A stretch of 27,423 nt of DNA from EX4572-165 sp964581795 (GTDB lineage Archaea; Thermoplasmatota; E2; DHVEG-1), in contig CAZOPW010000027.1 of assembly GCA_964581795.1 (NCBI GenBank), positions 1 through 27,423 of the forward strand. The letters are read 5' to 3'. Positions 1 through 8,298 of the stretch are shown in pieces; position 1 is the first letter of the stretch; every line of letters begins with the position of its first letter. The notes beneath the pieces are model-generated. The model had not been told where the DNA came from and searched no databases. It worked only from the letters and a program-made list of their open reading frames with translations. Position numbers and translations under genes: made by a program.

Positions 1-51
1 GAATTTCTCACTGAAAATATCTAAAAATGATATTAGTTAAAATAAAAAGAC

Positions 52-1935
52 TCACTCTTTTTCAGAAGAGTTTACCATGTTCTTTTTTTTCAACAAAAAG
101 CAGAAAATGATACTAAAGACCAAAAGTAGAAATCCAAAACCCGGAGTGTCTTGATTATCAATACTACTATCATCATTAACGGAGGAATCATCATCATTAT
201 TTGATGGAGGGGAAGAATCATCAGACGGCTCCTCTTGTATCGTTACTACTGTAGTATCCTTTGAACTACTTCCAAAACTATCAATAACCGTAAGATTTAC
301 AGTATACTCCCCAGCAACAGAATACGTATGAGATATTTTCTCTCCAAAACCAGATTTTCCATCACCAAACTCCCATGAAAACGTCTGAATTTGATCATCA
401 GAATCATAACTATCCGATGCATCAAATAACACTGATGTATTTACCACACCAGTATAAGGGCCACTACAATCAGCAACAGGAGCAGTATTTGGAATATCTG
501 GTTTAGAAATCTTTACTTGTGCAGATTCAACTGAAGACCAAGCTCCATCATTATCTTTTACTTTAAATGAAATCAAATGAGTTCCAACAGACAATGACGT
601 CGTTGTAAACGTTGATTCAGAACTAAGAACACCATCAATACTAGAAGACCATTGATACCCGGTTATCATACCATCACTATCAGATCCAAACCCATGAAAA
701 TACACCTCTTCACCTTGCTCAGCCTCTGTCGGATTCACAGTTACAATTGAACTCGTAGGCACTTGATTATCTTCTGATTCCTCTTGAATAGTCAATGTTG
801 TTTCATCAAATGATGACCACTGATCATCATCATCCTGAACACGAAATCGAATCGTATGCGTGCCAACAGAAAGAGAACTTGTTGAAAAATCCGCTGAAGA
901 AGAATGAAGAACTCCATCAATTGAGGAAACCCATTCCCAGTCTACGATGTATCCGTCTTCATCAACACCATGACCCTGCAATTCAACAATTACTCCTTCA
1001 GATGCAGGTGATGGATGAATCGAGTCAATATAAGCAACAGGTTCAAGAGTAGGAGTAAGAAAAACTCCTAATGGATACGAGTCAACGTTTTCTCCCCCAG
1101 GAATCGAATATGGAGTATCACCTATTCCATCATTATCACTATCATACTCATTATAGTCATCCCAGTAGTTTCCTTTTTGATTGTGACTCCAACTATTCGA
1201 TCCAAGTGTGGTATCCTCAGCATTCCCTGCGGAATTAGCAGAAAACTCATTTTCATAAAACACGTTATCAACAGATGCTGAAACAAGAATCCCATAACCA
1301 TTCCCTGAAATCATGTTTTGATAGATCATGTTCCCATCAGATCCATGCAAACGCAATCCATCACCATTATTTTTGATTTGATTATCATAAATCAAGCACC
1401 CATCAGCAAAATACAATTTCACTCCTTTCTGATCATTATTTTGAATCACACAATTTGAAATTTCCGCATCTATCGCATACTGTAAATACACTCCGCGTTC
1501 ACCATAAGTTAAAATACAAGAATCTAACACAAAATCAGAAGTACTATCCACAAAAACACAGGGAAAATCTTGACTCTGCCGGAGTTCATTAGAAACCGTT
1601 ACTTCTCGAATAGAAACATTATCTGCTGTTACTTTCATCGTATGTTCCGTCGAACTTTGCACTCCTTGAATAAAGGTCGAATCTTTATCATCCCCTCGAA
1701 TATGGACTGATTTAGAAATCAATAGATTCTCATCATACGTTCCACTATACACATGAATAATGTCAGATTCATTTGCAAAATCAATTGCATCCTGAATTGA
1801 TGTAAAATCTCCAGAACCACTTTCATCAACATAAATCGTTTCAGCACTTAAAACTATAGTAAAAACAAAAAAAAATAACAGAAACAAGCAAGTACTCATT
1901 ATCATTAAGAACGTATTACTCTGATACCTTTTCAT
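52..1935 (-). CDS. Secreted NosD-like beta-helix / PKD surface protein with PGF-CTERM tail
   Basis: 627 aa. Residues 1-31 are a Sec signal peptide. Residues 32-240 form a right-handed parallel beta-helix of the NosD/pectin-lyase type with repeated N-x-I turns, closed by the NosD tail motif GNYWDDY near 255-261 and an Asp-rich loop (DSDNDGIGD) that probably binds calcium. Two near-duplicate Ig-like domains follow (298-384 and 395-478), then a classical PKD domain (485-567, with WEFGDG and GEYTVNLTV). A Ser/Asp-rich spacer (571-596) leads to PGF at 598-600, a hydrophobic segment and KKK, the layout of a PGF-CTERM signal processed by archaeosortase A. The start ATG is preceded by GGTGAAGG. The likely role is a cell-surface adhesin or carbohydrate-binding protein covalently lipid-anchored at its C terminus. 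No nos genes are nearby, so nitrous oxide metabolism is unlikely. The ligand is unknown. Confidence 0.88.
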   Translation of the reverse strand: MKRYQSNTFLMIMSTCLFLLFFFVFTIVLSAETIYVDESGSGDFTSIQDAIDFANESDIIHVYSGTYDENLLISKSVHIRGDDKDSTFIQGVQSSTEHTMKVTADNVSIREVTVSNELRQSQDFPCVFVDSTSDFVLDSCILTYGERGVYLQYAIDAEISNCVIQNNDQKGVKLYFADGCLIYDNQIKNNGDGLRLHGSDGNMIYQNMISGNGYGILVSASVDNVFYENEFSANSAGNAEDTTLGSNSWSHNQKGNYWDDYNEYDSDNDGIGDTPYSIPGGENVDSYPLGVFLTPTLEPVAYIDSIHPSPASEGVIVELQGHGVDEDGYIVDWEWVSSIDGVLHSSSADFSTSSLSVGTHTIRFRVQDDDDQWSSFDETTLTIQEESEDNQVPTSSIVTVNPTEAEQGEEVYFHGFGSDSDGMITGYQWSSSIDGVLSSESTFTTTSLSVGTHLISFKVKDNDGAWSSVESAQVKISKPDIPNTAPVADCSGPYTGVVNTSVLFDASDSYDSDDQIQTFSWEFGDGKSGFGEKISHTYSVAGEYTVNLTVIDSFGSSSKDTTVVTIQEEPSDDSSPPSNNDDDSSVNDDSSIDNQDTPGFGFLLLVFSIIFCFLLKKKNMVNSSEKE

Positions 1936-2036
1936 CCTTCACCATCCACTCTCTACATAAACTATTAGAGCAAATACTATAAAAACATATGGTGAAAAAA
2001 TATCAATACGAAGAAAAAAAGAAAAATGTATGTGGT

Positions 2037-2053
2037 ATTAAAAAAAAAGAAAC
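2037..2053 (-). terminator. Poly-T terminator after the cold shock gene
   Basis: Just downstream of the cold shock gene the minus strand reads TTTCTTTTTTTTT. The tract lies in the loop of a 7-bp inverted repeat (ATGTGGT / ACCACAT). Archaeal termination relies on such T tracts; whether the hairpin matters is unknown. Confidence 0.45.
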
Positions 2054-2061
2054 CACATGAT

Positions 2062-2253
2062 TTATACTTTTTTCAGGTCAACAGCTTTTGAACCTTTTTC
2101 CCCTTCTTCAACTTCAAATTCTACTTCATCGCCTTCGTGAAGATATACACCTTTAGGAATGGCAGTATAATGTACAAAGACGTCTTTTCCATCATCAGTG
2201 GTAATAAAACCATACCCCTTTTTTGGATGGTACCATTTTACTTTTCCATTCAT
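2062..2253 (-). CDS. csp: Cold shock domain protein (CspA family)
   Basis: 63 aa, close to the usual 65-70 aa of single-domain bacterial-type cold shock proteins. RNP1 is seen as KGYGFI near residues 12-17 and RNP2 as VFVHYTAI near 25-32, so it should bind single-stranded RNA or DNA through an OB fold and act as an RNA chaperone in the cytoplasm. It stands alone, with a TATA-like T-rich box upstream and a poly-T tract downstream. A GGAG lies 11 nt before the ATG, further than ideal. CspA-type proteins are patchy in archaea, mostly mesophilic or cold-living groups and halophiles, so ancient transfer from bacteria is likely (inference). Confidence 0.93.
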   Translation of the reverse strand: MNGKVKWYHPKKGYGFITTDDGKDVFVHYTAIPKGVYLHEGDEVEFEVEEGEKGSKAVDLKKV

Positions 2254-2436
2254 TCTGTCCTGTTCTCCAATTTTTTGCGTACTAGAAACAAAAAAATAAA
2301 AAATTCAAAATATCCAGTAAAAAACCGTTTTTTTTCGAACTCTTTATTTACCGTTTCCTACTCTTTTCAATTTATCGGGAGTCATAGAACCACTTTCTTA
2401 AATACTTTACCACAAAAAATAAAAAAAGAGACGTTC

Positions 2437-2451
2437 AAAAAATTAAAAAAA
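2437..2451 (-). terminator. Poly-T terminator of tRNA-Asp
   Basis: Immediately after the tRNA-Asp 3' end the minus strand reads T7-AA-T6, a typical archaeal terminator for a stable RNA gene. Confidence 0.6.
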
Positions 2452-2455
2452 TGAG

Positions 2456-2528
2456 CGCCCCGGCCGGAATTTGAATCCGAGTCCCTAGCTCGACAGGCTA
2501 GGATGATAGGCCACTACACTACCAGGGC
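2456..2528 (-). tRNA. tRNA-Asp (GTC)
   Basis: 73 nt read on the minus strand. The acceptor stem is GCCCTGG paired with CCGGGGC (one U-G pair) and the discriminator base is G. The anticodon loop is CTGTCGA, giving anticodon GTC, on a stem containing CCTAG/CTAGG. The T loop is TTCAAAT on a 5-bp stem. There is no intron and no encoded CCA. A T-rich box (TTTTTATTTA) about 30 bp upstream could be its TATA element. The gene stands alone between the cold shock gene and the surface operon. Confidence 0.95.
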
Positions 2529-2615
2529 AGTTTTTCACGTGTTTTGCAGGAGGTAAATAAAAACTCTTTCTTTAACTTTTTCCCTAAAATGGCATAATTT
2601 GAAATAAAACAAAAG

Positions 2616-2622
2616 AAAAAAA
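2616..2622 (-). terminator. Poly-T terminator of the surface operon
   Basis: T7 on the minus strand about 17 bp after the stop codon of the last gene of the surface operon, ahead of tRNA-Asp, which reads the same way. Confidence 0.45.
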
Positions 2623-2638
2623 GGAAGAGAACACAAAC

Positions 2639-3355
2639 TTAATTTGGTTCCCTAATTGGACTAAATCCTTTGATATCGTATTCATCGATATCTTCTTGGA
2701 TCTCTTCGTAACCTGCAGCTGCCATACCATACATCGCCATTGTCTCGTTAAACAATAATAAAAGTGAACTCATGTTTGTTGCATTTCCAAATGAACTAGT
2801 TCCATTGACAAATGTGATGTTTTCAACAATCATTTTCAAGTACATACTAGCATTATACCGTAACATGGTTACTTCAGCACCAGTCTTTGTAAGATTAACG
2901 TACATATCTAGTAGTGTTAAATAGTTCTCATAGCTGGTATACCCTTTTGTTCGTTCAAAGAAATTCGTTGAAAGAAGAAAGTTTTCATGAGAGGTTAGAT
3001 AATTTGGCATTGCAAGGGTACAGTTATCAATACTAGAATTTTTATATTGATTCATCGCAGATTCATTATCTTCATTGAGAACACTTGCATAGAACAGTTG
3101 AGCTAAATCGAAATGGTAGTTACCAAAGGCTCGGTCTTCTCTAGCGGAATCTAAGAGCACTGATGATTCAAGAAAGCTACTCGTGAAGTTGATATTTTTT
3201 TCTTCAAGTGTTTTTATCTCAGATACGTGTTCAGTGTTAAGCTCATCTATTTCTGATTGATACACGATATCAGCGATAAAATAGGTGACGACAACGATAC
3301 CAATCATGATCGCAAACATCATGATAAACATGTTTTTGTCAAAGACCTGAGCCAT
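2639..3355 (-). CDS. Membrane-anchored, sequon-rich extracytoplasmic protein of unknown function
   Basis: 238 aa; I do not recognise a named family. One hydrophobic N-terminal helix (about 9-31) is followed by a short coiled-coil-like stretch (33-55) and a mostly helical, Tyr/Asn/Ser-rich body. It has 11 N-x-S/T sequons, suggesting an N-glycosylated protein facing outward with a cytoplasmic N terminus. It is the last gene of a three-gene operon: the stop of the preceding gene is 23 bp upstream, and a strong GGAGGA (3363-3368) sits 7 nt before the ATG. With the giant pilin-like and DUF11 proteins upstream it may be an accessory or anchoring subunit of a pilus-like surface structure. A helix-rich prepilin is the main alternative, but the typical class III cleavage motif is not evident. 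Confidence 0.75.
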   Translation of the reverse strand: MAQVFDKNMFIMMFAIMIGIVVVTYFIADIVYQSEIDELNTEHVSEIKTLEEKNINFTSSFLESSVLLDSAREDRAFGNYHFDLAQLFYASVLNEDNESAMNQYKNSSIDNCTLAMPNYLTSHENFLLSTNFFERTKGYTSYENYLTLLDMYVNLTKTGAEVTMLRYNASMYLKMIVENITFVNGTSSFGNATNMSSLLLLFNETMAMYGMAAAGYEEIQEDIDEYDIKGFSPIREPN

Positions 3356-3362
3356 ATTTTAG

Positions 3363-3368
3363 TCCTCC
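3363..3368 (-). promoter_or_regulatory. Strong Shine-Dalgarno of the last surface-operon gene
   Basis: GGAGGA lies between two operon genes, 7 nt ahead of the ATG at 3355. It supports that start and independent initiation of the third cistron. Confidence 0.7.
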
Positions 3369-3378
3369 ATTCGTTACT

Positions 3379-5373
3379 TTATTCTGGTTGACTTAGCGTA
3401 ACTTCGTGATCATCCCAGAAAAGCATTGGACATACCACAGGATTAATGGTACTCTCCCATTTTATTTTTGCTAAATTAGCAATTGTTGAACCAACAGGAC
3501 GCGAATCCATAAACGAGGTCATACTCTGCTCTTCTCGCATGTCAACGAGATTACCATCTCGATACAATGAATATCTAATATGTTGCTGATCAATTTTCGT
3601 TAGTTTCAATGTGTACCAGTCATTATACAAGTAACCACCGGGGCTATCACTATACAATTGTACCCACGAACCAATCGTTGGATCCCAATAAGAAAGCGTT
3701 GCAACCCAATCCAAAGGAGGGTTTAAACCTTGATGTTCATAACTTAGTTTCATTTTAGCAAATGCAGTGTTATAACTATTCAGAAACGTAAGAAATGTAT
3801 CTGCTTGTTCTGTCGCATTACCGCACGTGAAATCAATTTTCCATTCGCTGAAAAAGCTTTCCAAAGTAGACATGTTATAATACCAATATTGTGGGCTTCC
3901 ACTCAGTCTCATCTTTGTTTTAAATGATTGTGGCGTTTGATAGTAATAGCTTTGAGCAACCTCAAAATTACTTTCTCCCCGTTCAACAGATGTGTTAAAC
4001 CATTCTTTTCCTAAGTAATTTTGACTTGCACATTGTTTTGAAACGTCACTACTGAAATCCTCTATAACTGAATTAGGAGGAGTAAAAGAAATAACTCGTA
4101 CAATCGTTGGATCGTCATCATCCGTATCACTATCATTATCAATATCGTAACCATCATCAACGTGGGGATCATCAGTATACTCTATAGCATCATTGATACC
4201 ATTTTCATTACTATCCCAATATAAAATACCTTGATTACGAATTTCAGATCCATTTGGAAGTCCTTCATCTACTAACACACTGTAAGTTAGTGTAACACTG
4301 CTTTCCCCAGCTATTGGACCATTCCATTCAACCCTGTTTTCAATGTCATTAAACGAAAATGATCCATCCGTAGCTGTCAATGAACTTTCAACTAAAGTGG
4401 TATTCTCGGGGATATCATCAATAAATTCATCACCTGGATTATCCTGTTGAGCAGCAGTTCCGGTATTACTTAAAGTCACAGTGTATCGAAGTTCATCGCC
4501 TGGTTCGACATCGCCGTCATTAAGATCAGAAACTGTTTTTCTAGCTACGAGATCTGTTCGAGCGAATCCTGAGAATTTTACATTATCTATGAATGCTGCA
4601 CTATCAAATTGATTATCGCCGCTATCATGAATTTCAATAGTAATCGTGATTTGTTCATGTGGAGAAACAGGATGCGAAACACCACCAATATTAATCAAAT
4701 CCGATGCACCTGCATCTGCTGCATCTCGAGGTGTTCGGTCCACATAATCAACTCCACCAGGACCTCCTTCAGTTGCATAGACATCAAATCCAGTATCTCT
4801 AAGACCATCTGAATCCAGTGTGAAATAACCACTGTTAATATCAAAAATATACTGAGAATCGCCTTTTAATGGTGAAGACACGGTCACAGTCAGTTTATCA
4901 TTATAAACAGTACCAACATACTCAGGATATTCAGTACTGAAAAATTGAACATCGTAGTACACATAATGCATAAATTCAGGAACATTAAGAGTCATGGTAA
5001 ATTCAACTTGATCCCGTGGTGAACCAAATTGTCCACCTTCAAACCAACTCCCTCGTTCATCACCCGGATTTTGCTCATTAGTAGTTACAGGAACTGTTCC
5101 TGCTTTCCCCGTACTGAATAAAGCAAATGTACTTCCATGTGTTGGAAGCATCGTACCAAGAGATGATAAAACCACACTTTGACGGCTACCATACTCATCG
5201 GTATCATCATATGAACAATCTACCAACCAAGATGAATTATGTAACATGGCAAGTGCAAGATCTTCTCCATCGTAAGGATCTGCGATTACAGGTTCTTTTA
5301 TGAGCATCGTACTGCCAAAAATTAGAAAGGCCATGCAGACGACTGCTTGAATTTTTTTCGTATATTTTCTCAT
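3379..5373 (-). CDS. Secreted anchor-L / DUF11 / LamG-like surface protein
   Basis: 664 aa. Signal peptide at about 1-31 (cleavage near VIA-DP). Residues 36-269 resemble the choice-of-anchor L domain: a segment around 146-158 has the STEYPEYVG..YND pattern, and the domain ends in a strand containing AFIDNVKF. Residues 274-390 are a DUF11 (conserved repeat) domain with the PGDELRYTVTLSNTG signature. An acidic type-III-like segment (387-421, DSNENGIND then DIDNDSDTDDDD) probably binds calcium. Residues 430-664 form a beta-rich, LamG-like C-terminal domain. There is no C-terminal membrane helix or sorting signal, so it is probably secreted or held by partners. It starts 2 bp after the pilin-like gene stops, with GGTGGAGGT inside the upstream gene's last codons. 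A structural or adhesive part of a surface filament is likely; no enzymatic motif is visible. Confidence 0.82.
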   Translation of the reverse strand: MRKYTKKIQAVVCMAFLIFGSTMLIKEPVIADPYDGEDLALAMLHNSSWLVDCSYDDTDEYGSRQSVVLSSLGTMLPTHGSTFALFSTGKAGTVPVTTNEQNPGDERGSWFEGGQFGSPRDQVEFTMTLNVPEFMHYVYYDVQFFSTEYPEYVGTVYNDKLTVTVSSPLKGDSQYIFDINSGYFTLDSDGLRDTGFDVYATEGGPGGVDYVDRTPRDAADAGASDLINIGGVSHPVSPHEQITITIEIHDSGDNQFDSAAFIDNVKFSGFARTDLVARKTVSDLNDGDVEPGDELRYTVTLSNTGTAAQQDNPGDEFIDDIPENTTLVESSLTATDGSFSFNDIENRVEWNGPIAGESSVTLTYSVLVDEGLPNGSEIRNQGILYWDSNENGINDAIEYTDDPHVDDGYDIDNDSDTDDDDPTIVRVISFTPPNSVIEDFSSDVSKQCASQNYLGKEWFNTSVERGESNFEVAQSYYYQTPQSFKTKMRLSGSPQYWYYNMSTLESFFSEWKIDFTCGNATEQADTFLTFLNSYNTAFAKMKLSYEHQGLNPPLDWVATLSYWDPTIGSWVQLYSDSPGGYLYNDWYTLKLTKIDQQHIRYSLYRDGNLVDMREEQSMTSFMDSRPVGSTIANLAKIKWESTINPVVCPMLFWDDHEVTLSQPE

Positions 5374-5375
5374 TT

Positions 5376-7295
5376 TTATATACCTCCACCTAGATAATTT
5401 TTGATAATTAATTCATTTGAAATAAGCGTTTGAGCAGCTTTGGTTTCGTTTGTTGGAGTAACTTCACAAGACCATGTTTCTCCAACAATCGTCTCCTCTG
5501 ATACAATAACGCTTAGGGAACTATTGCCTTGATGATTTGTTAAATAATTCTGATAAATTTGTTCTTCAGAAAGCACTCGTTCATAAATTTTAACTTCATC
5601 AATCCATCCAGTGAAATTTGCATTATTTTGATCAGAAATACCAGTTATTTCAACCGCGTCAACTCCCGCTTCAACAACTGAGCCGTATCCAAGATCTGAA
5701 GCTTCAAATCTAATTTTCACAGAATCAGTTAATGAAATAAAATCTTCAATTGTTATTGAATATGTATACCACTCTTCAGGCTGAGGGGTATCTGGTCCAA
5801 TGGTTAATGCTCTTGACCAAGAATTACCATTATCTGAAGAAACATCAACATAAAAATGATCGGAATTAGGACTACTACCAAAATTATTAGTATACCAAAC
5901 ATCAAAGGAACAATCAACGGTTTTATAACCACTAAGATCAATCTTTGGAGAAATCAACCAGGTTGTTCCCCCATCAATATCTTTTTCTCTCACATTTTCA
6001 GTAACATAACAACTACCTGATCCATCGCTATCTGTTGGTGGATCTCCCCGATCGTCACCCACAGGTACCCCTCTTTCCCAGGATCCATCTGAAAGCCATC
6101 CGCTATCATCAACAGTCCATCCTTTATTTGTTTCAAAGTTATCAGTAAAAATAGAAATATAATCACTAGATGGTGGGGAACGACTTTGTCCAATTAAACC
6201 AATTGGTTGAGAACCTAATCCAATACTTTCCCCCGGGGTAAAACTTGAAGAAATTGAATCAACGATGCCATCAACATAAACCATTGATTTTCCAGTTGAT
6301 CTATCATATGTGGCAGTCACCAAATGCCAAGAACTATCATTGATTTGCGTGTTACCATTACAATGAATTGTTTGACTGGAAGTTGTTGCATCCCATTTTA
6401 ATTTTCCATCAACTAATGATAAATCAAAATACAATGAATCATTATAACTAACAATTGCTCCCATGGGTAGAGAAGTTTTAATCCATGCTTCAACTGTGAG
6501 CTCATCAATAGTTGGATTACTAAAACAATAAGGAATCTCTATTGAACTGTTACCATCAATGTAATAACATCCGCCTCTTTGTCCAGAGGAGGCCCATAGC
6601 GCCCCCTGATTATCCGCATGATTATCATATCCTGAAAAGTCCTTTAATACTCCTGTTGATTCAAGATCTAATGCAAGATTAAGCACAGTGATCGGGTTGC
6701 CATCTAATAACCAATTATACACAAAAGAAGTTGAAGCAAATGAGGAATTTATTGGATGTCCTAATTCTGTCTCATTAAAACAAATCAGATCTTCATCCGT
6801 AGTCTCCGTTAATAAACTACTAATCAACCAGGGATATTCAGGTGGACATGAACTGTTACCAGAGGAATCTTTCACCGCTCCTTTTAAAATTCCTTCAAAA
6901 ACAGAAATTTTTGTCCCTTCTCGGTCATATGTATAAATCTCAACTTGAACACTATCATTTTCGGAAGGTAGACTCACAGATGTTGGAATGACTTTTTCTC
7001 CGATACTCCAAGGTGAATCTGTAAACATTGTTGAATCAATCAAGGAACCATTTTTTGCTTTTACATCAACTTGATACGAACTCAGTGTTTCACCACCAAC
7101 ATGTTCAATAATCGGTGTTCCTTCAGGAGTTACATAACCTATAAGTTTTACATGTGGTTCTGCTGTAGAAACCGGTAAGGGAAAAACAAATGAATAAATT
7201 GCAGTAAAAGATAACACTGCGATAAGAAGCAGGAGTAAACCTCCTAAAACCTCGGAAACCGCACTACAGTGTTTGATACTTGATGTGTATCTCAT
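5376..7295 (-). CDS. Giant type IV pilin-like protein with split LamG domain
   Basis: About 640 aa. The N terminus is an archaeal Pilin_N-type class III signal: a short basic leader, then AVSEVLGG and a leucine-rich helix (14-36). This would be cut by a prepilin peptidase such as the one at 12490. Residues 203-375 form the front of a LamG/concanavalin-like domain (FSGYDNHAD, VEAWIK, WHLVTATYD, VYVDG). A separate MAM/CUB-like beta-sandwich of about 170 aa (384-555) interrupts it. The last LamG strand follows at 562-582 (FTGWIDEVKIYERVLSEEQI). The C terminus (598-628) has a WSCEVTP Ig-like strand. Archaeal pilins are usually 100-200 aa, so this is likely a tip adhesin or minor pilin with a sugar-binding head. 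GGGAG directly abuts the first ATG (7301) but is 6-7 nt from the second (7295), which I prefer. Confidence 0.87.
   Translation of the reverse strand: MRYTSSIKHCSAVSEVLGGLLLLLIAVLSFTAIYSFVFPLPVSTAEPHVKLIGYVTPEGTPIIEHVGGETLSSYQVDVKAKNGSLIDSTMFTDSPWSIGEKVIPTSVSLPSENDSVQVEIYTYDREGTKISVFEGILKGAVKDSSGNSSCPPEYPWLISSLLTETTDEDLICFNETELGHPINSSFASTSFVYNWLLDGNPITVLNLALDLESTGVLKDFSGYDNHADNQGALWASSGQRGGCYYIDGNSSIEIPYCFSNPTIDELTVEAWIKTSLPMGAIVSYNDSLYFDLSLVDGKLKWDATTSSQTIHCNGNTQINDSSWHLVTATYDRSTGKSMVYVDGIVDSISSSFTPGESIGLGSQPIGLIGQSRSPPSSDYISIFTDNFETNKGWTVDDSGWLSDGSWERGVPVGDDRGDPPTDSDGSGSCYVTENVREKDIDGGTTWLISPKIDLSGYKTVDCSFDVWYTNNFGSSPNSDHFYVDVSSDNGNSWSRALTIGPDTPQPEEWYTYSITIEDFISLTDSVKIRFEASDLGYGSVVEAGVDAVEITGISDQNNANFTGWIDEVKIYERVLSEEQIYQNYLTNHQGNSSLSVIVSEETIVGETWSCEVTPTNETKAAQTLISNELIIKNYLGGGI
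5382..5390 (-). promoter_or_regulatory. Shine-Dalgarno inside the upstream coding end
   Basis: GGTGGAGGT encodes the terminal Gly-Gly-Gly of the upstream pilin-like protein and also serves as the ribosome-binding site for the next gene, whose ATG begins 2 nt after the upstream TAA. The arrangement implies translational coupling. Confidence 0.7.
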
Positions 7296-7338
7296 TCTCA
7301 TCTCCCTTCCACACAGTACTAATTCCTGTTGTTCATGC

Positions 7339-7346
7339 TATATAAA
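7339..7346 (-). promoter_or_regulatory. TATA box of the surface operon
   Basis: TTTATATA on the minus strand, about 45 bp before the pilin-like start, predicts transcription starting near 7314 with a short leader carrying GGGAG. It separates this operon from the machinery operon upstream. Confidence 0.6.
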
Positions 7347-7371
7347 CCGTCCCTGACATTTTTACAAAATG

Positions 7372-7384
7372 AAAAAAATAAAAA
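7372..7384 (-). terminator. Poly-T terminator of the pilus machinery operon
   Basis: The minus strand reads T5-A-T7 about 12 bp after the stop of the second TadC-like gene. With the TATA box just downstream it suggests two separate transcription units. Confidence 0.5.
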
Positions 7385-7395
7385 TCTAATTTTGT

Positions 7396-8298
7396 TCAAA
7401 ACATGAATTTAAACACGAAAAAGGAGATCAAAACAAGGACGAATCCAAAGCGGACCCCGGAGGAAAGTCTTCCATCCATCATAAATCCGCCGAGTAATCC
7501 ACCACCAATACTTTGTACCATTACAAATGAAAAAAAGGTATATTTCAATAGATCTTTATCGATATGAGCGATTTGCATATTTCCAATTGATTGTCCCGCC
7601 ATTTGATCCTGTAAATCAAAAATTGCAGAAAAAATCGTTTTGTTAATAACTAAGATAACAGCAAGAAAAACAAAGAAACTAATGAAAATCACAATACTAT
7701 ACATCGACATTTCCGCTTTCCGTTGCATTTCAACTCGTTTCGTTTGATCAATTTCTTTTGCTGCAGCTTCAAAAACAGATGCTGTGTTTCCACCTATCTC
7801 AAGAGCTTTGTTAATAGTGATAGTCATTCTTTTTACTGCATCTGTATTAATTCGCTCTGCAAAATTGTTCAATGCATCATGAACACTGATCCCCCAAGAA
7901 AGTTGAGCAGCCATCCGTTTTATTTCAGGAGTGAGTTTCCCATGATCTGCTGCAGCAGCAGACGTAATCGCATCAAATACTGTCATCCCTGATGCTGTTG
8001 AACTACTAATCTCTCGAAGAAAATCTGGGAGTTGATCTTGAATATCCTTTTTCTTTTTCGTTTTTATGTAACTATAAAATCCTACTGGACCAATCGCGGA
8101 TAATACAGCAAAGACGAGTAAATCAAAACCAGCAAGACCAATAAAGGAAATATCAATTACTCCGATGAATGAAAAAAACCCAAAAATAAATAAGAGCAAG
8201 GTAACAACTGAAGAAATTACCAAAATAATCTGCATAGGGAGATCTGACCCATACACTTTCTTCAAATTATATGCTTTGGAATCTAAGAATTGAATCAA
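7396..8298 (-). CDS. TadC-like pilus assembly membrane protein (T2SF domain), second copy
   Basis: 300 aa. Membrane helices are at about 22-46, 57-79, 198-219, 252-273 and 281-299. Between the second and third lies the cytoplasmic T2SF/GspF helical domain (about 86-197), with the family patterns LPDFLREISSSTASGMT, AQLSWGISV and the EIGGNTASVFEA stretch. T2SF proteins form the inner-membrane platform that couples the motor ATPase to pilin extraction. Its start overlaps the stop of the upstream TadC paralogue by 4 bp, so the two are translationally coupled. Two tandem single-T2SF proteins, as here, are the Tad/FlpJ-like arrangement of many archaeal type IV pilus loci. The archaellum platform FlaJ is larger and single. 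Confidence 0.9.
   Translation of the reverse strand: MIQFLDSKAYNLKKVYGSDLPMQIILVISSVVTLLLFIFGFFSFIGVIDISFIGLAGFDLLVFAVLSAIGPVGFYSYIKTKKKKDIQDQLPDFLREISSSTASGMTVFDAITSAAAADHGKLTPEIKRMAAQLSWGISVHDALNNFAERINTDAVKRMTITINKALEIGGNTASVFEAAAKEIDQTKRVEMQRKAEMSMYSIVIFISFFVFLAVILVINKTIFSAIFDLQDQMAGQSIGNMQIAHIDKDLLKYTFFSFVMVQSIGGGLLGGFMMDGRLSSGVRFGFVLVLISFFVFKFMF

Noticed and set aside
780..1060. Plus-strand open frame with runs of His/Gln opposite the surface protein gene
   Set aside because: It is the antisense shadow of Asp/Ser codons of the PKD-type gene, with no start signal or protein-like pattern.
2456..2528. Similarity between the T arms of tRNA-Asp and the edge tRNA-Met as possible att repeats
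   Set aside because: The match is limited to the conserved T arm and nearby stem. No integrase or mobile gene lies between them.
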